A stretch of 64,000 nucleotides of DNA from Selenomonas sp. ND2010 (GCF_000702005.1 NZ_JNKI01000002.1:186001-250000); one strand, 5' to 3'; positions 14,082 through 24,788 are shown, counted from the first letter of the stretch. The notes: a model not told the origin generated them from the letters alone. Numbers and translations are program-made.

Positions 14082-17000
14082 AATCCTGAATGGCCAGGCT
14101 GTAAACGAGGCGGCGCTCCCGCATGAAGGAGAGCACGCGCAAGACTTCCCAAGCTGTATCCAGCGAGGTCAGGCAGGCAATGTCATGCTCGACTGTTGCG
14201 CGGCGAATCTTGAAGCCATCCTTTACGGAGTGCTTGCCCTGGGTCAGCGTATTAATGACCATATTGATCTTGCCGCTCTTGATGCGTTCGATGATATCGG
14301 TGCTGCGCTCGTGGACTTTGCCGACGACTTCGACATCGATGCCCATCGACTGGATGGTCTTGGCCGTGCCTTCGGTAGCGGCAATCTGGAAGTCAAGCTC
14401 CGAGAACGCCTTGGCCAGCTGTTTCATCTCTTCTTTATCTTTATCAGCTACGGTGAAGAGCACGCAGCCCTTCGTCGGCACATGCGTGCCCGAGCCGATG
14501 ATAGCCTTGTAGAGGGCGCGGGCATAATGGTAATCGATACCCATGACCTCGCCCGTCGATTTCATCTCTGGTCCGAGGGCGATATCCACATCGGTCATCT
14601 TGGCAAAGGAGAAGACCGGTGCCTTAACAGCGACATACGGTTTCGGCGGTACAAGACCGGACTTGTAGCCAAGGTCTTTGAGCGTGCTCCCCATTGCGAT
14701 GCGCGTGGCCAGATTGACCATCTTGACATCCGTGACCTTCGAGAGGAACGGTACCGTACGCGAGGAGCGCGGGTTGACTTCGATGATGTAGACCTCGCCA
14801 TCGGCGACGACGAACTGGATGTTCAGGAGTCCCTTGACATGCAGGGCAACTGCCAGGCGTTTCGTGTAGTCGATAATCGTGTAGATGACCTTCGACGGCA
14901 GCGTCTGCGGCGGATAGACCGCAATCGAGTCGCCCGAGTGGACACCGGCGCGCTCGACGTGCTCCATGATGCCCGGGATGACCACATCGACGCCATCGGA
15001 GATACCATCTACCTCGACCTCGGTACCCTGCATATAGCGGTCGACGAGTACCGGATGATCCGGTGTGACTTTTACGGCACGACTCATGTAGTCGCGCAGC
15101 TCGTCTTCGTTGTAGACGATTTCCATCGCACGTCCGCCCAAGACATAGGACGGGCGGACCATGACCGGATAGCCGATCTTGGCAGCTCCCGTGATGGCAT
15201 CCTCAAGATTCGTGACGCTGATGCCCTGCGGACGCGGAATCTGCGTCTGCGTGAGGACTTCGTCGAAGCGCTCGCGGTCCTCGGCGCGGTCGATATCGTC
15301 AACCGACGTGCCGAACACTTTGATGCCTGCCTTCTGCAGCGAGGCAGCGAGGTTGATTGCCGTCTGGCCGCCAAACTGGACGATAACGCCTTCCGGTTTT
15401 TCCTTGTCGATGATGTTAAGTACATCCTCGGTCGTCAGCGGTTCGAAGTACAGGCGGTCGGAGATATCGAAGTCCGTCGATACCGTCTCGGGGTTGTTGT
15501 TGATGATGATGGCCTCGATGCCCATCTCCCGCAGTGCCCAGACCGAGTGAACCGAGCAGTAGTCAAACTCGACACCCTGGCCGATGCGGATCGGCCCCGA
15601 ACCAAGGACGATGACCTTGCGGGCGTTCGAGGTCTGTACCTCGTCCTGCTCGGCGCGGAACGTCGAGTAGTAGTACGGCGTAGCCGCTTCGAACTCAGCA
15701 GCGCAGGTATCGACCATCTTGTAAGCCGGCAGGATGCCCATGCTCTTGCGCGTCGTGCGGATTTCATCGACAGATTTGCCCGTGATTTCGGCAATCGAGA
15801 CATCGGCAAGACCTACGTTCTTAGCCGCCAGCATGTGTTTTGGCGTCAGAGGCTCGCTCTTAAGGGTCGTCTCGACATCGGTGATGTTCTTGATTTTATG
15901 GATGAACCATTTGTCAACTTTCGTGATGGCATGGATTTCATCGACGGTGGCGATGCCGCGGCGCAGTGCCTCGGCAATGACGAAGATGCGCTCGTCGTTG
16001 ATGCGCGCGAGGTTCTTCTTGACGCGCTCGTCATCCCAGGCATCCATCTTATCCATATGCAGGCGGTGTACGCCAATTTCCAGCGAACGCACAGCCTTGA
16101 GGATGGCTCCTTCGAAGTGGCGGTCGATGCTCATGACCTCGCCCGTTGCCTTCATTTGCGTGCCCAGCGTGCGGTCTGCATAGACGAACTTATCAAACGG
16201 CCAGCGCGGGAATTTGACGACGCAGTAGTCAAGGGCCGGCTCGAAGCAGGCTTTCGTCTTCTGGGTGACCGCGTTAGTGATTTCGTCGAGCGTATAGCCG
16301 ATGGCAATCTTGGCCGAAACCTTGGCAATCGGATAGCCCGTCGCCTTCGAAGCCAGTGCTGACGAACGGCTGACGCGGGGGTTTACCTCGATGACGTAGT
16401 ATTTGTTGCTGTTCGGGTCGAGGGCATACTGCGCGTTGCAGCCGCCTTCGATGCCGAGCTCGCGGATAATGCGCAAGGACGCGCTGCGAAGCATCTGATA
16501 TTCGTGGTCCGTCAACGTCTGGGACGGTGCCACGACAATGGAGTCGCCCGTATGGACGCCGACCGGGTCGAAGTTTTCCATGTTGCAGACGGTGATGCAG
16601 TTGTCATTGCCGTCGCGCATGACTTCGTACTCGATTTCCTTCCAGCCGGCCACGCTGCGCTCGATGAGGACCTGGCCAATCATCGAATAGTTGAGACCCT
16701 TGATGACGATATCGATGAGCTCTTCTTCGTTCTCCGCGATACCGCCGCCCGTGCCGCCCATCGTATAGGCCGGGCGCACGATGACCGGATAGCCGATTTC
16801 GTTGGCAAACTCAACCGCCGACGGCACATCCTCGACAATCGTCGACTCCGGAATTGGCTCGCCGAGTTTCTGCATCGTCTCTTTGAACATTTCGCGGTCT
16901 TCGGCCTTTTCGATAGCCTCCAGCGGCGTACCCAAAAGCTCGACGCCGTATTTTTCCAGCACGCCGCGCTCTGCCAGCTGCACCGCAAGGTTCAAGCCAG

Positions 17001-17280
17001 CCTGACCGCCCAGCGTTGCGAGTAAGCCATCCGGACGCTCCTTCGAGATGATTTCCTCGAGGAATTCCGGCGTCAGCGGCTCAATGTAGACGCGGTCGGC
17101 GATATGCGAGTCGGTCATGATGGTGGCCGGGTTCGAGTTGACAAGGACGACTTCCAGCCCCTCTTCTTTCAGCGAACGGCAGGCCTGGGAACCGGCGTAG
17201 TCAAACTCTGCGGCCTGCCCGATGATGATTGGGCCCGAGCCGACGACCATGACTTTTTTGAGATTTTCTTTCTTTGGCAC
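14053..17280 (-). CDS. carB: Carbamoyl-phosphate synthase large subunit
   Basis: A 1075-aa protein, the usual length. Two ATP-grasp halves are visible: the N-terminal carboxyphosphate half ([39 protein letters not shown]) and the C-terminal carbamate half ([40 protein letters not shown]). A C-terminal allosteric MGS-like domain lies at about 935-1075. With CarA it makes carbamoyl phosphate from glutamine, bicarbonate and ATP. It lies 3 bp after carA. No lesions seen. Confidence 0.97.
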   Translation of the reverse strand: MPKKENLKKVMVVGSGPIIIGQAAEFDYAGSQACRSLKEEGLEVVLVNSNPATIMTDSHIADRVYIEPLTPEFLEEIISKERPDGLLATLGGQAGLNLAVQLAERGVLEKYGVELLGTPLEAIEKAEDREMFKETMQKLGEPIPESTIVEDVPSAVEFANEIGYPVIVRPAYTMGGTGGGIAENEEELIDIVIKGLNYSMIGQVLIERSVAGWKEIEYEVMRDGNDNCITVCNMENFDPVGVHTGDSIVVAPSQTLTDHEYQMLRSASLRIIRELGIEGGCNAQYALDPNSNKYYVIEVNPRVSRSSALASKATGYPIAKVSAKIAIGYTLDEITNAVTQKTKACFEPALDYCVVKFPRWPFDKFVYADRTLGTQMKATGEVMSIDRHFEGAILKAVRSLEIGVHRLHMDKMDAWDDERVKKNLARINDERIFVIAEALRRGIATVDEIHAITKVDKWFIHKIKNITDVETTLKSEPLTPKHMLAAKNVGLADVSIAEITGKSVDEIRTTRKSMGILPAYKMVDTCAAEFEAATPYYYSTFRAEQDEVQTSNARKVIVLGSGPIRIGQGVEFDYCSVHSVWALREMGIEAIIINNNPETVSTDFDISDRLYFEPLTTEDVLNIIDKEKPEGVIVQFGGQTAINLAASLQKAGIKVFGTSVDDIDRAEDRERFDEVLTQTQIPRPQGISVTNLEDAITGAAKIGYPVMVRPSYVLGGRAMEIVYNEDELRDYMSRAVKVTPDHPVLVDRYMQGTEVEVDGISDGVDVVIPGIMEHVERAGVHSGDSIAVYPPQTLPSKVIYTIIDYTKRLAVALHVKGLLNIQFVVADGEVYIIEVNPRSSRTVPFLSKVTDVKMVNLATRIAMGSTLKDLGYKSGLVPPKPYVAVKAPVFSFAKMTDVDIALGPEMKSTGEVMGIDYHYARALYKAIIGSGTHVPTKGCVLFTVADKDKEEMKQLAKAFSELDFQIAATEGTAKTIQSMGIDVEVVGKVHERSTDIIERIKSGKINMVINTLTQGKHSVKDGFKIRRATVEHDIACLTSLDTAWEVLRVLSFMRERRLVYSLAIQDYVGGGDGLA

Positions 17281-17283
17281 AGT

Positions 17284-18354
17284 TTATTCCCCCTTGAGCA
17301 TCGTCCAGAACTGATCGAAAAGATACATATTGTCATCCGGTCCCGGCGATGCCTCCGGGTGGTACTGTACCGAGAAAATCGGCAGGTCTTTGTGGCGCAT
17401 GCCCTCGACCGTGCCGTCGTTGACATTGATATGCGTAACTTCGAGCGGCAGATCCTTGAGCGATTCCTCGTCGACGGCATAGCCGTGGTTCTGCGAGGAA
17501 ATCTGCACGCGGCCCGTCAAGAGGTTCTTTACGGGCTGGTTGCAGCCGCGGTGGCCGAACTTGAGCTTATAGGTTTTTGCGCCCAAGGAACGCGCGAGCA
17601 GCTGATGTCCAAGGCAGATGCCAAAGATCGGTTTCTTGCCGATGAGCTTTTTGATTTCTTCGACGATTTCCGGAACGTCTGCCGGGTCGCCAGGGCCGTT
17701 CGAGAGGAAGATGCCGTCCGGATTGAGAGCCAGGACTTCATCCGCCGTCGTATGAGCCGGCACGACCGTGAGCTTGCAGCCGAGGTCATGCAGCGATTTC
17801 AAGATATTCTGCTTGACGCCAAAGTCCATGGCTACCACATGAGGCGCATCACTAGACTCAGCTTCCATCGTATACGTTTCCGGCGTCGTGACTTCCATGA
17901 CCACATCCTTCTTGATGGGCACGGCAAAGAGCTCATCGATTTCCGTCTGCGCGGCGTCCTCGGGCACGATGATACCCTTCATGGTGCCTGCCGAACGAAT
18001 CTTGCGCGTGACGGCGCGTGTATCGACGTCGTAAAGGCAGGGTACCCCCTGTTTCGTCAGGAAGTCCGCCAGGCTTGTCTCATAATGCCAGTTGCTGCCC
18101 ACTTCGCAGAGCTCGCCGATGATGAAGCCATTGACAAAGGATTTGCGCGACTGCATGAAAAGGTCCGCGATACCGTAGTTGCCGACCATCGGGTACGTGA
18201 GCGTCAGGATCTGACGGCAGTAGGATGGGTCGGTCAGGCTTTCCTGATAGCCCGTCATGCCTGTATTGAAAACAACCTCGCCGGTTGCCTTGATATTATT
18301 CAAAAGTTTGCCGTGGAAAACGGTACCGTCCTCCAGGATCAATTTACCTTTCAT
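17284..18354 (-). CDS. carA: Carbamoyl-phosphate synthase small subunit
   Basis: A 356-aa glutaminase subunit. The N-terminal CPSase domain opens [20 protein letters not shown]. The class I glutamine amidotransferase domain has the nucleophile Cys in [14 protein letters not shown] and the His/Glu pair in [11 protein letters not shown]. It provides ammonia to CarB. 17 bp separate it from pyrC upstream. Confidence 0.96.
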   Translation of the reverse strand: MKGKLILEDGTVFHGKLLNNIKATGEVVFNTGMTGYQESLTDPSYCRQILTLTYPMVGNYGIADLFMQSRKSFVNGFIIGELCEVGSNWHYETSLADFLTKQGVPCLYDVDTRAVTRKIRSAGTMKGIIVPEDAAQTEIDELFAVPIKKDVVMEVTTPETYTMEAESSDAPHVVAMDFGVKQNILKSLHDLGCKLTVVPAHTTADEVLALNPDGIFLSNGPGDPADVPEIVEEIKKLIGKKPIFGICLGHQLLARSLGAKTYKLKFGHRGCNQPVKNLLTGRVQISSQNHGYAVDEESLKDLPLEVTHINVNDGTVEGMRHKDLPIFSVQYHPEASPGPDDNMYLFDQFWTMLKGE

Positions 18355-18371
18355 GAAATCACCTCATATAT

Positions 18372-19658
18372 TTAAAGAACTTCGCCATCCTGCATGACAA
18401 TCTTGCCAGCAACGACCGTCAGTACCGCTTTGCCTTTGAGCTCGCGGCCGATGAACGGACTATGGCTGCCCTTCGTGTAGAATTTCTTTTCGTCAACCGT
18501 CCAGGTAAGCTCGGGATCGATAACCGTGATGTCGGCGCTCTTGCCGACTGCCAGCGTACCAGCATCCATGCCGAATACCTTAGCCGGCTCACAGGTCATC
18601 TTGGAAACGATGGTCGTAAGATCGAGCTTATGCTGATGATAAAGGTCGGTCAGCATGATGCCCAGCGACGTCTCAAGGCCTGGGAAGCCACTCGGTGCAT
18701 AGATGTACTCGCGGTCCTTGTCCTCCTGCGCATGCGGGGAATGGTCAGTGACAATCGCGTCAATCGTGCCGTCTTTGAGGCCTTCGAGCAGTGCCTCGCA
18801 GTCCTTCTGAGCGCGCAGCGGCGGATTGATTTTCGTTGACGTGTCAAACAGGTTGACGCATTCGTCGGTCATGGTCAGGTGCTGGGGCGTGACCTCGCAG
18901 GTGACGCGCACGCCGCGTTTTTTGGCCTGACGCACGATGTCCACCGCGCGGGCCGAACTGATATGGGCCACATGGACGCGGGAACCAGCGTACTCGGCCA
19001 GCATGATGTCACGGGCTACGGCGATGTCCTCAGCGACCGTCGGGCGCCCTTTGAGGCCGAGCATCGCACTACGGTGGCCTTCGTTCATCACGCCGTCTTC
19101 GACGAGCGACGTCTCTTCGTCGTGGTTGACGATGACTTTGTCGAACGTATGCAGATAATCAAAGGCATTCAGCAGCACTTTGGCCTTCTGGTCATAGTGG
19201 CCGTCATCGGAAAAGGCTACGGCCCCAGCTTCGATCATATCGCCAAGCTCAGCGAGCTCTTTGCCTTCCTGCCCCTTCGTCACGGCACCGATGATTTTCA
19301 CATGGACTTTGGCGACATCCTCGGCGCGTTTCTCGAGACTGCGCACCATGGCGGCATCGTCGACTGCCGGTTTCGTATTAGGCATCGTGCAGACCGTCGT
19401 AAAACCGCCAGCTGCCGCAGCATTGGCGCCCGATTCAAAGTCCTCTTTGGCCTCCTGGCCCGGCTCACGGAAATGTACATGCAGGTCGATGAGGCCCGGC
19501 GTCACGACTTTGCCCGTGGCATCGTAGACCTCTGCCCCAGCAGCTTCCAGGTTTTCGCCGATTGCCTTTATCTTGCCATCCTCGACGAGTACATCGGCGA
19601 TTTTATCGAATTTCTCGGCCGGATTGATGATGCGGCCGCCTTTAAGCAAAAGTTTCAT
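18372..19658 (-). CDS. pyrC: Dihydroorotase
   Basis: A 428-aa class I dihydroorotase that cyclises carbamoyl aspartate to dihydroorotate. Metal ligands: DLHVHFREPG (H60, H62), the likely carbamylated Lys region, HVAHISSARAVDIVRQ and TDHSPHAQEDK. The substrate-binding STKINPPLR is also seen. It overlaps pyrB by 4 bp (ATGA), so translation is coupled and stoichiometry with PyrB is likely. Confidence 0.96.
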   Translation of the reverse strand: MKLLLKGGRIINPAEKFDKIADVLVEDGKIKAIGENLEAAGAEVYDATGKVVTPGLIDLHVHFREPGQEAKEDFESGANAAAAGGFTTVCTMPNTKPAVDDAAMVRSLEKRAEDVAKVHVKIIGAVTKGQEGKELAELGDMIEAGAVAFSDDGHYDQKAKVLLNAFDYLHTFDKVIVNHDEETSLVEDGVMNEGHRSAMLGLKGRPTVAEDIAVARDIMLAEYAGSRVHVAHISSARAVDIVRQAKKRGVRVTCEVTPQHLTMTDECVNLFDTSTKINPPLRAQKDCEALLEGLKDGTIDAIVTDHSPHAQEDKDREYIYAPSGFPGLETSLGIMLTDLYHQHKLDLTTIVSKMTCEPAKVFGMDAGTLAVGKSADITVIDPELTWTVDEKKFYTKGSHSPFIGRELKGKAVLTVVAGKIVMQDGEVL

Positions 19659-20611
19659 TCCTGTTTTCCTCCCGTCAATACCAAGGTAAAGAGTGCCATG
19701 CGGACTGCGACACCATTCTGGACCTGTTCCTGAATGGCCGAATTATCGCCATAGGCAGTGAACGGAGAGATTTCCCAGCCCTTGTTCATCGGGCCCGGAT
19801 GCAGGATAAGGACATCGTCCTTGGCAAGCTTCAGGCGCATGTCGTTGAGGCCGAAGATACGCGCATACTCACGCGTCGTCGGGAACAAGCCGCCCTTCAT
19901 GCGCTCGAGCTGGATGCGCAGCACCTCGATGACATCGGCATTAGCGATAGCATCCTCGATGCGCTCGTGGACAACGACGCCCGGCTCCTGATAGAGGAAG
20001 CGCGGAATCAGCGTCTTCGGCCCTGCGATATGGACTTCCATGCCCATCTTGCGCATGCCGTAGATATCCGAGCGCGCAACGCGGCTATGCAGCACATCGC
20101 CGATGATGGCGACCTTGAGCCCCTCGAGATGTCCCTTGTGCTCCTGGATCGTGAAGAGGTTTAAAAGGCCCTGGGACGGATGTGCATGCGCACCATCGCC
20201 GGCGTTCAGGATTACCGGGCTTACGACGCGGGCGGCATATTCAGCGGCCCCCTCGGCCTTATGGCGCATGACGATGGCATCGACGCCCATGGCCTCCACC
20301 GTATAGAGGGTATCGCGCAGGCTCTCGCCCTTGACGATGGAGCTGGTGCCCGCCGTGATATTTACCACATCGGCGCCGAGGTATTTACCGGCGAGCTCAA
20401 ACGATGTGCGCGTGCGCGTGCTCGGCTCGTAAAACAGCGTGACAATGGATTTTCCGCGCAGTGTCGGTACCTTCTTGATATCGCGGTGGATGATATTCTT
20501 CATTTCCTTCGCGGTCTCAAGTACGAGACGAATCTCCTCCGGGCTGAAATCCTCCAGGCCCAGTACGTTCTTGCCTCGTAACGATACATTAGTTTTTCCC
20601 AAGTCAATCAC
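19655..20611 (-). CDS. pyrB: Aspartate carbamoyltransferase catalytic subunit
   Basis: A 318-aa enzyme that joins carbamoyl phosphate and aspartate. The carbamoyl-phosphate loop STRTRTSFELAG is at residues 64-75, the HPSQGLLNLFTI motif near 142, and DVLHSRVARSD in the aspartate domain. No pyrI regulatory subunit is present, as usual in Firmicutes-type operons. It is the first gene of the operon, 236 bp from the predicted transcription start and behind an attenuator-like hairpin. Confidence 0.96.
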   Translation of the reverse strand: MIDLGKTNVSLRGKNVLGLEDFSPEEIRLVLETAKEMKNIIHRDIKKVPTLRGKSIVTLFYEPSTRTRTSFELAGKYLGADVVNITAGTSSIVKGESLRDTLYTVEAMGVDAIVMRHKAEGAAEYAARVVSPVILNAGDGAHAHPSQGLLNLFTIQEHKGHLEGLKVAIIGDVLHSRVARSDIYGMRKMGMEVHIAGPKTLIPRFLYQEPGVVVHERIEDAIANADVIEVLRIQLERMKGGLFPTTREYARIFGLNDMRLKLAKDDVLILHPGPMNKGWEISPFTAYGDNSAIQEQVQNGVAVRMALFTLVLTGGKQE

Positions 20612-20847
20612 TCCTTAACATGTTGACAGTCATAATTATACATTACTTATGTATAAAGTTTCAAGGAGAAATCCATTGCCTTTTGCTATTTATTCATCAA
20701 AAAAGGGCTTTCCCATGCGTATGCATAAGAAAGCCCAAGCTTTACGATAAACTTATAGCGTTGTAGATTGCTTCCCTTATGCGCATCGCGGTACGCATTT
20801 TAAAAGGTAATGTATTTATATGTCCTTGAGCAGCTCTCGTCTGCTTT
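20612..20847 (-). promoter_or_regulatory. Attenuator-like leader of the pyr operon
   Basis: The minus-strand leader holds a 5' stem-loop (AGCAG-ACGAGAG-CTGCT, near 20828-20844) followed by CAAGG, which faintly resembles a PyrR binding loop. Further on it has AUGCGUA and GCAUAAG segments that are exactly complementary to UACGCAU and CUUAUGC inside the terminator hairpin at 20705-20736. Alternative pairing (antitermination) is therefore possible. Regulation by PyrR or by UTP is inferred only. Confidence 0.6.
20698..20736 (-). terminator. Attenuator terminator before pyrB
   Basis: On the minus strand GGGCTTTC pairs with GAAAGCCC, with an inner ATGC/GCAT stem, followed by a T6 run. It lies 87 bp upstream of the pyrB start with no gene between. 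Confidence 0.8.
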
Positions 20848-20853
20848 GCACTT

Positions 20854-20882
20854 ATTATACCTTCACCGCGGACAAAATGCAA
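20854..20882 (-). promoter_or_regulatory. Promoter of the pyr operon
   Basis: On the minus strand TTGCAT (20882-20877) and TATAAT (20859-20854) are 17 bp apart. The start is predicted near 20847. Confidence 0.75.
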
Positions 20883-20977
20883 GGGTGTATTTTTATTTTT
20901 TCAAGGACATGTGACATCTTTTCCGATCCGTGAATAAAAAAAGGAACGCTTCCGTTTATGGAGCGCACCCTAAAATT

Positions 20978-21292
20978 TTAAACTGCCGACGGAACAAATT
21001 CCTCCTCGGCGTACCCATACCTTGCTGTAACACGGTATATCAGGCGTTCATCCTCGGCACTGCGAATCGTGATATGATCAAGATCCCTCAGCATCGCCTT
21101 AATATCCATGACAGCTGCCATACTGCTAATATAATCGATAGCCCTGGCCATGCTTATTTTATGCCGCTCTGGTTCAAGGGCTCCCTCATGGTAAATGTCC
21201 ATATGGACTTTGGCCTCTCGGTTCACCGGATAGCGACATAACTCCGGTTCCCAAGCGTTCGTTATCTTCTTAATCCGCTCGATTTGTTCCAT
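20978..21292 (-). CDS. Hypothetical protein, 104 aa
   Basis: MEQIERIKKITNAWEPELCR onward, a soluble, highly charged mixed alpha/beta protein ending GYAEEEFVPSAV. GGGGAGAAG upstream supports the ATG at 21292 over an upstream in-frame one. A hairpin with seven T on the minus strand (about 20938-20970) probably ends the transcript. It is monocistronic between the pyr leader and a nuclease gene. No family recognised. Confidence 0.55.
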   Translation of the reverse strand: MEQIERIKKITNAWEPELCRYPVNREAKVHMDIYHEGALEPERHKISMARAIDYISSMAAVMDIKAMLRDLDHITIRSAEDERLIYRVTARYGYAEEEFVPSAV

Positions 21293-21410
21293 TCCATTGC
21301 TTCTCCCCATCACTTACATCATAGACTACAATTTCAACATACATCATAATAGCAGGATGGGCGGTGAGCGTCAAGGCCTAAAGTCCCAACAAATGAAATT
21401 TAATCTCACT

Positions 21411-23024
21411 TCAAATATTAAAGGGCGCAAAGAGTTTCTTCATGTAATTAAACCCTTTGTTGATTGCCTTAATAAGTGGTTCCATCGTCTTAGGTTGACG
21501 AATGACCAGTTGCATGACTTTATGACGCAAATTGCGGTATTCGGCATCAAATTCACGCAGTTGTTCTTCCATTTCCATTTCCACGGATACCTCAGGAATA
21601 TTCGAAAGCTGAATTTCCGACGCGCGACCGCTGATCTTTACAGCATCGCCACGAAAAGGAATGTAGACCTCTTCCCCACACTCTTTCTGAATGCGGGATT
21701 TTAGTGCTTCCTGTCCTTGCGCTTCGCCATGGACGATAAACACTTTAGCCGGCTTGGGATCCTGGAAATTACGAATCCAGCTCATCAACTGATTGGCATC
21801 AGCATGGGCGGAGAAGCCATCCAGCATTTGAATCTGTGCCTTCACAGCAACTTCTTCTCCCAACACGCGAACGCGTTTGATGCCATCAATCAAGCGGCGG
21901 CCCAAGCTGCCTTCGGCTTGATACCCAACAAAAAGAATCGTGGATTCTGGACGCCACAGATTGTGTTTTAAGTGATGCAGGATACGGCCGGCATCTGCCA
22001 TCCCGGATGCTGACAAGATGATCTGCGAACTTTCCGAGCTGTTGAGCGCCCGGGATTCCTCTGGTGTTTCGCAAATACGGACCTGCGGGAATTCAATCAT
22101 TTTTCCATTTTGCCCAAACATCTGGATAGTCTCTTCATCAAAATCTTGAAAATTACGCATAAAAATGCGCGTCGCATTAATAGCCAATGGGCTGTCAATG
22201 ACGATGGGAATATCTCCATCGAGCCTTCCCGCCTTCCAAAGATTATAAAGATAATACAAAAGGGTTTGGGTACGGCCAACCGCAAAGGACGGAATGATTA
22301 CGTTGCCGCCCCGATCCATCGTATCGTTGATGATTTCGAGCAGTGCAGTTTCTTTATCGTAAATCTGATGAAGCCGATCGCCATAGGTAGATTCGACGAT
22401 GAGGAAATCAGCGCCCGTTACCACCGCCGGATCCTTGATAATTGGCTGGTTGGGCTGCCCCAAGTCTCCGGAAAATACGAGTTTGGTGGTTTTGGTATCT
22501 TCCGTAACCAAAATCTCCACGATTGCCGAACCTAGGATATGACCGGCATCATGAAACGTAACCGTGACATTATCCCCTAAAAGGAATTGTGTTTCGTAAG
22601 GCATGGGAACAAAATGTTCCAACGCATCGGTTGCATCCTGCAACGTATAAATGGGTTGAATGGGCTCCTCTCCGCGGCGCCGTCCCTTGCGATTGGATAG
22701 TTCCGCATCCGATTCCTGGATATGGGCGGAATCTGGAAGCATGATCTGCGCCAAATCGCAAGTCGCCTTGGTCGCGTAAACCGTGCCTTGAAAGCCTTCC
22801 CGGACCAGTTTGGGTATAAGCCCGCAATGATCCACATGGGCATGCGTAAGGAGAACACCATCGATATTAGCTGGATTAAAGGGAAAATCTTCATAATTAT
22901 GTTCCCGAATCCGGCGCGCTCCTTGAAACATTCCACAATCGATTAAGTAGTAACGTTCAAGCGTTTCCAGCAAATAGCACGAGCCTGTAACCGTATGTGC
23001 TGCTCCTAAGAATTCCAACCGCAT
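21411..23024 (-). CDS. MBL-fold beta-CASP RNA-processing exonuclease
   Basis: A 537-aa metallo-beta-lactamase enzyme. Metal motifs are LTHAHVDHCGLIPKL (about 54-68), FHDAGHILGSA and FSGDLG. The beta-CASP part has VIIPSFAVGRTQTLLYYL, IVIDSPLA and SGMADAGRILHHL. The RMMBL domain near the end has IQMLDGFSAHADANQLMSWI and VHGEAQGQEAL. Such proteins are RNase J/CPSF-like nucleases acting on RNA in the cytoplasm. A C-terminal extension of about 75 residues is unusual. AAAGGAGTG precedes the ATG at 23024, and the frame upstream of it is not coding. Confidence 0.85.
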   Translation of the reverse strand: MRLEFLGAAHTVTGSCYLLETLERYYLIDCGMFQGARRIREHNYEDFPFNPANIDGVLLTHAHVDHCGLIPKLVREGFQGTVYATKATCDLAQIMLPDSAHIQESDAELSNRKGRRRGEEPIQPIYTLQDATDALEHFVPMPYETQFLLGDNVTVTFHDAGHILGSAIVEILVTEDTKTTKLVFSGDLGQPNQPIIKDPAVVTGADFLIVESTYGDRLHQIYDKETALLEIINDTMDRGGNVIIPSFAVGRTQTLLYYLYNLWKAGRLDGDIPIVIDSPLAINATRIFMRNFQDFDEETIQMFGQNGKMIEFPQVRICETPEESRALNSSESSQIILSASGMADAGRILHHLKHNLWRPESTILFVGYQAEGSLGRRLIDGIKRVRVLGEEVAVKAQIQMLDGFSAHADANQLMSWIRNFQDPKPAKVFIVHGEAQGQEALKSRIQKECGEEVYIPFRGDAVKISGRASEIQLSNIPEVSVEMEMEEQLREFDAEYRNLRHKVMQLVIRQPKTMEPLIKAINKGFNYMKKLFAPFNI

Positions 23025-23100
23025 GAGAATCCACTCCTTTGCTATTTCTTTGTTGATAATATTCGAAAAATAACAGGAGATTTCCTGCTGCAGGCAAGAA

Positions 23101-23141
23101 AAAACTACTATCCTGGCGACCTTTGCCAAGACAGTAGTTTT
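23101..23141 (-). terminator. Terminator of the DUF4234-DUF2752 pair
   Basis: AAAACTACT with inner TGGC/GCCA pairing closes against AGTAGTTTT, followed on the minus strand by TTTC-rich sequence. It is located 18 bp after the DUF2752 stop codon. Confidence 0.75.
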
Positions 23142-23158
23142 CGTTCCCCATATTTGTT

Positions 23159-23506
23159 TCATAGATTGCGCACAATCCCCCACAAGAGAAGGATCACCAC
23201 ACAGAACCAAGTCAATATCTTTGCCGGTACCCATGACCATTTGGGTGGATTATACTGGTGCAATATCAGCAGCAATATCAGCGGTGACAAAAGCAATACG
23301 ACCGGATTTGCCGCATAGGCACCAGCAAAATCACCATAAGACAATCGCACAAACATAGTCGTGATGCCACATCCCGGGCAAAGAAAACCGGTAAATGTCC
23401 GAATGGGACAATGCAGGGTAATAAACGAATAACGGGCACTGAGCAAATAAATCAGGCCTACGATAAGAAGGCACCATTTAGATAAGCCCGGCCGTTTTTT
23501 ACGCAT
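23159..23506 (-). CDS. DUF2752 membrane protein
   Basis: A 115-aa membrane protein with three hydrophobic segments. The DUF2752 signature is present: CPIRTFTGFLCPGCGITTMF, then RLSYGDFAGAYAANPVVLLL. The start at 23506 overlaps the end of the upstream DUF4234 gene by 8 bp, so the two are translated together. Function of the family is unknown; the conserved CPxCG pair may bind a metal or redox group. Confidence 0.8.
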   Translation of the reverse strand: MRKKRPGLSKWCLLIVGLIYLLSARYSFITLHCPIRTFTGFLCPGCGITTMFVRLSYGDFAGAYAANPVVLLLSPLILLLILHQYNPPKWSWVPAKILTWFCVVILLLWGIVRNL

Positions 23507-23894
23507 CAAAATTCATCTGCTGCGGCAGCTGGCTGCCATTTTGTGCATCAAAGTCAATAACATCATTGATGCTGCTCTGAATCAACGCATAGGAAACGAT
23601 TCCCAGGGCAAAAACTGCCAAAACAATGTAGAGCAGGCCACTGTTGTTGTCCGCATGCATCCCGCGCATCGTTTTTGCTTCCGTCATCGTCTCGCCCATT
23701 TTATAGAGCCAGTAAAAACTATAAATGCCGCAAGTCAAAAGGGTATATAAAATCACCATTCCGCCCGAGGCCGTAGTCTGCCGGCCTAACAGGCAATGGG
23801 CTTCTTCGGTCATCTTATACATCCAGTAAATGCCATAAATGCCGCAAGTGATTAAAGTGAATACGATAGCGAGTCCAATACTTCTTTTTTCCAT
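23499..23894 (-). CDS. DUF4234 membrane protein
   Basis: A 131-aa protein with three or four membrane segments. It contains two copies of the family motif, LITCGIYGIYWMYKMTEEA (residues 14-32) and LLTCGIYSFYWLYKMGETM (about 52-70), an internal duplication. AGAGGAGA lies upstream of the ATG. First gene of a two-gene operon with the DUF2752 gene. Function unknown. Confidence 0.8.
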   Translation of the reverse strand: MEKRSIGLAIVFTLITCGIYGIYWMYKMTEEAHCLLGRQTTASGGMVILYTLLTCGIYSFYWLYKMGETMTEAKTMRGMHADNNSGLLYIVLAVFALGIVSYALIQSSINDVIDFDAQNGSQLPQQMNFDA

Positions 23895-24016
23895 AAGAAT
23901 CTCCTCTTTTACTATAAATTTAATAAATTCCTACGTAAGTATACGACGTAAAAATTAGGAAATCCTTTAAATTTTTATAAAAAAACACTAAATTCTATAT
24001 TCACCAGAGGATAGGA

Positions 24017-24637
24017 TTATTCCGGCTGAAGTTCCGAAGAATCCTCCCATTCTTGTTTTTCCGTCGGATTGGCCGTTTTTTTTGTTTCGTTGAGCAGGAA
24101 GCGGCGCGTAATGCTGGCAGCCAGCCCTTGGTAATAGCCAGCTGTCTCTGCCTCACTCCGCACACTGTCACCAACGATGTTGGCGATTGCCAGTGAAACT
24201 AAGATTCCGATTATCGCACCGAGGAAACCACCAAAGTAATCAGCAACCGCAATGAGAATCAGACTGGATATGAGCAAAAACATTCCGTCGCCAGCAGCAT
24301 TAGCAACGCCAAAACTGCCCGTATATTTTTTCCGTGCCTGTAACGACAGCTGATTATAATAATGCTGAAAGCACCATGGTATCGCATAATTATTTAGTTC
24401 ATCGAGAGTTGCCGGATGAAGTTCCTGATCTACCCGGCTGTTTTCGCACAGCTGTACAAAAAATGAATTGTTCTGGAAGTCGCAACGAATGACAATCTCC
24501 CAACCTTTGGCAATGGAAAACACACAGACAGGAATTTCGCCATCATAATCGTATTTGGGGGTATTATCCTGTGCTGCCCGTTTTATAAAAATCCCTTTAT
24601 CGTCTTGATAGACTTTTGTTTCAATATCATAATACAA
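24017..24637 (-). CDS. Hypothetical membrane protein
   Basis: A 206-aa protein. The N-terminal 100 residues are soluble and beta-rich (YQDDKGIFIKRAAQDN; KGWEIVIRCDFQNNSF). Two hydrophobic segments follow (about 118-155: MFLLISSLILIAVADYFGG and LGAIIGILVSLAIANIVG), then a charged tail. AGGAG lies 10 nt upstream of the TTG at 24637, which is preferred over an upstream TTG that would put the ribosome site inside the gene. A TATAAT box is at about 24665. No family recognised. Confidence 0.5.
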   Translation of the reverse strand: MYYDIETKVYQDDKGIFIKRAAQDNTPKYDYDGEIPVCVFSIAKGWEIVIRCDFQNNSFFVQLCENSRVDQELHPATLDELNNYAIPWCFQHYYNQLSLQARKKYTGSFGVANAAGDGMFLLISSLILIAVADYFGGFLGAIIGILVSLAIANIVGDSVRSEAETAGYYQGLAASITRRFLLNETKKTANPTEKQEWEDSSELQPE

Positions 24638-24746
24638 TTCACAATCACTCCTAGGGGACAATTATATCATACCTTTTCTGGGGAATCTATGATGAAATTC
24701 ATTTATTTGCATTTATTCTTCAAGTAATTTTTATTTTTTGGTATAG

Positions 24747-24774
24747 AAAAAGCGACTGCGCTATTCGCAGCCGC
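24747..24774 (-). terminator. Terminator after murB
   Basis: GCGGCTGCG pairs with CGCAGTCGC around a five-base loop, then TTTTTC on the minus strand. It lies about 15 bp beyond the murB stop. Confidence 0.75.
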
Positions 24775-24788
24775 CCAATCGTCCTAAT

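Noticed and set aside
14029-16362. A 777-codon plus-strand open frame over carB
   Set aside because: Antisense shadow of carB, rich in Asp/Arg/His as expected from reversed high-G+C codons; no ribosome site.
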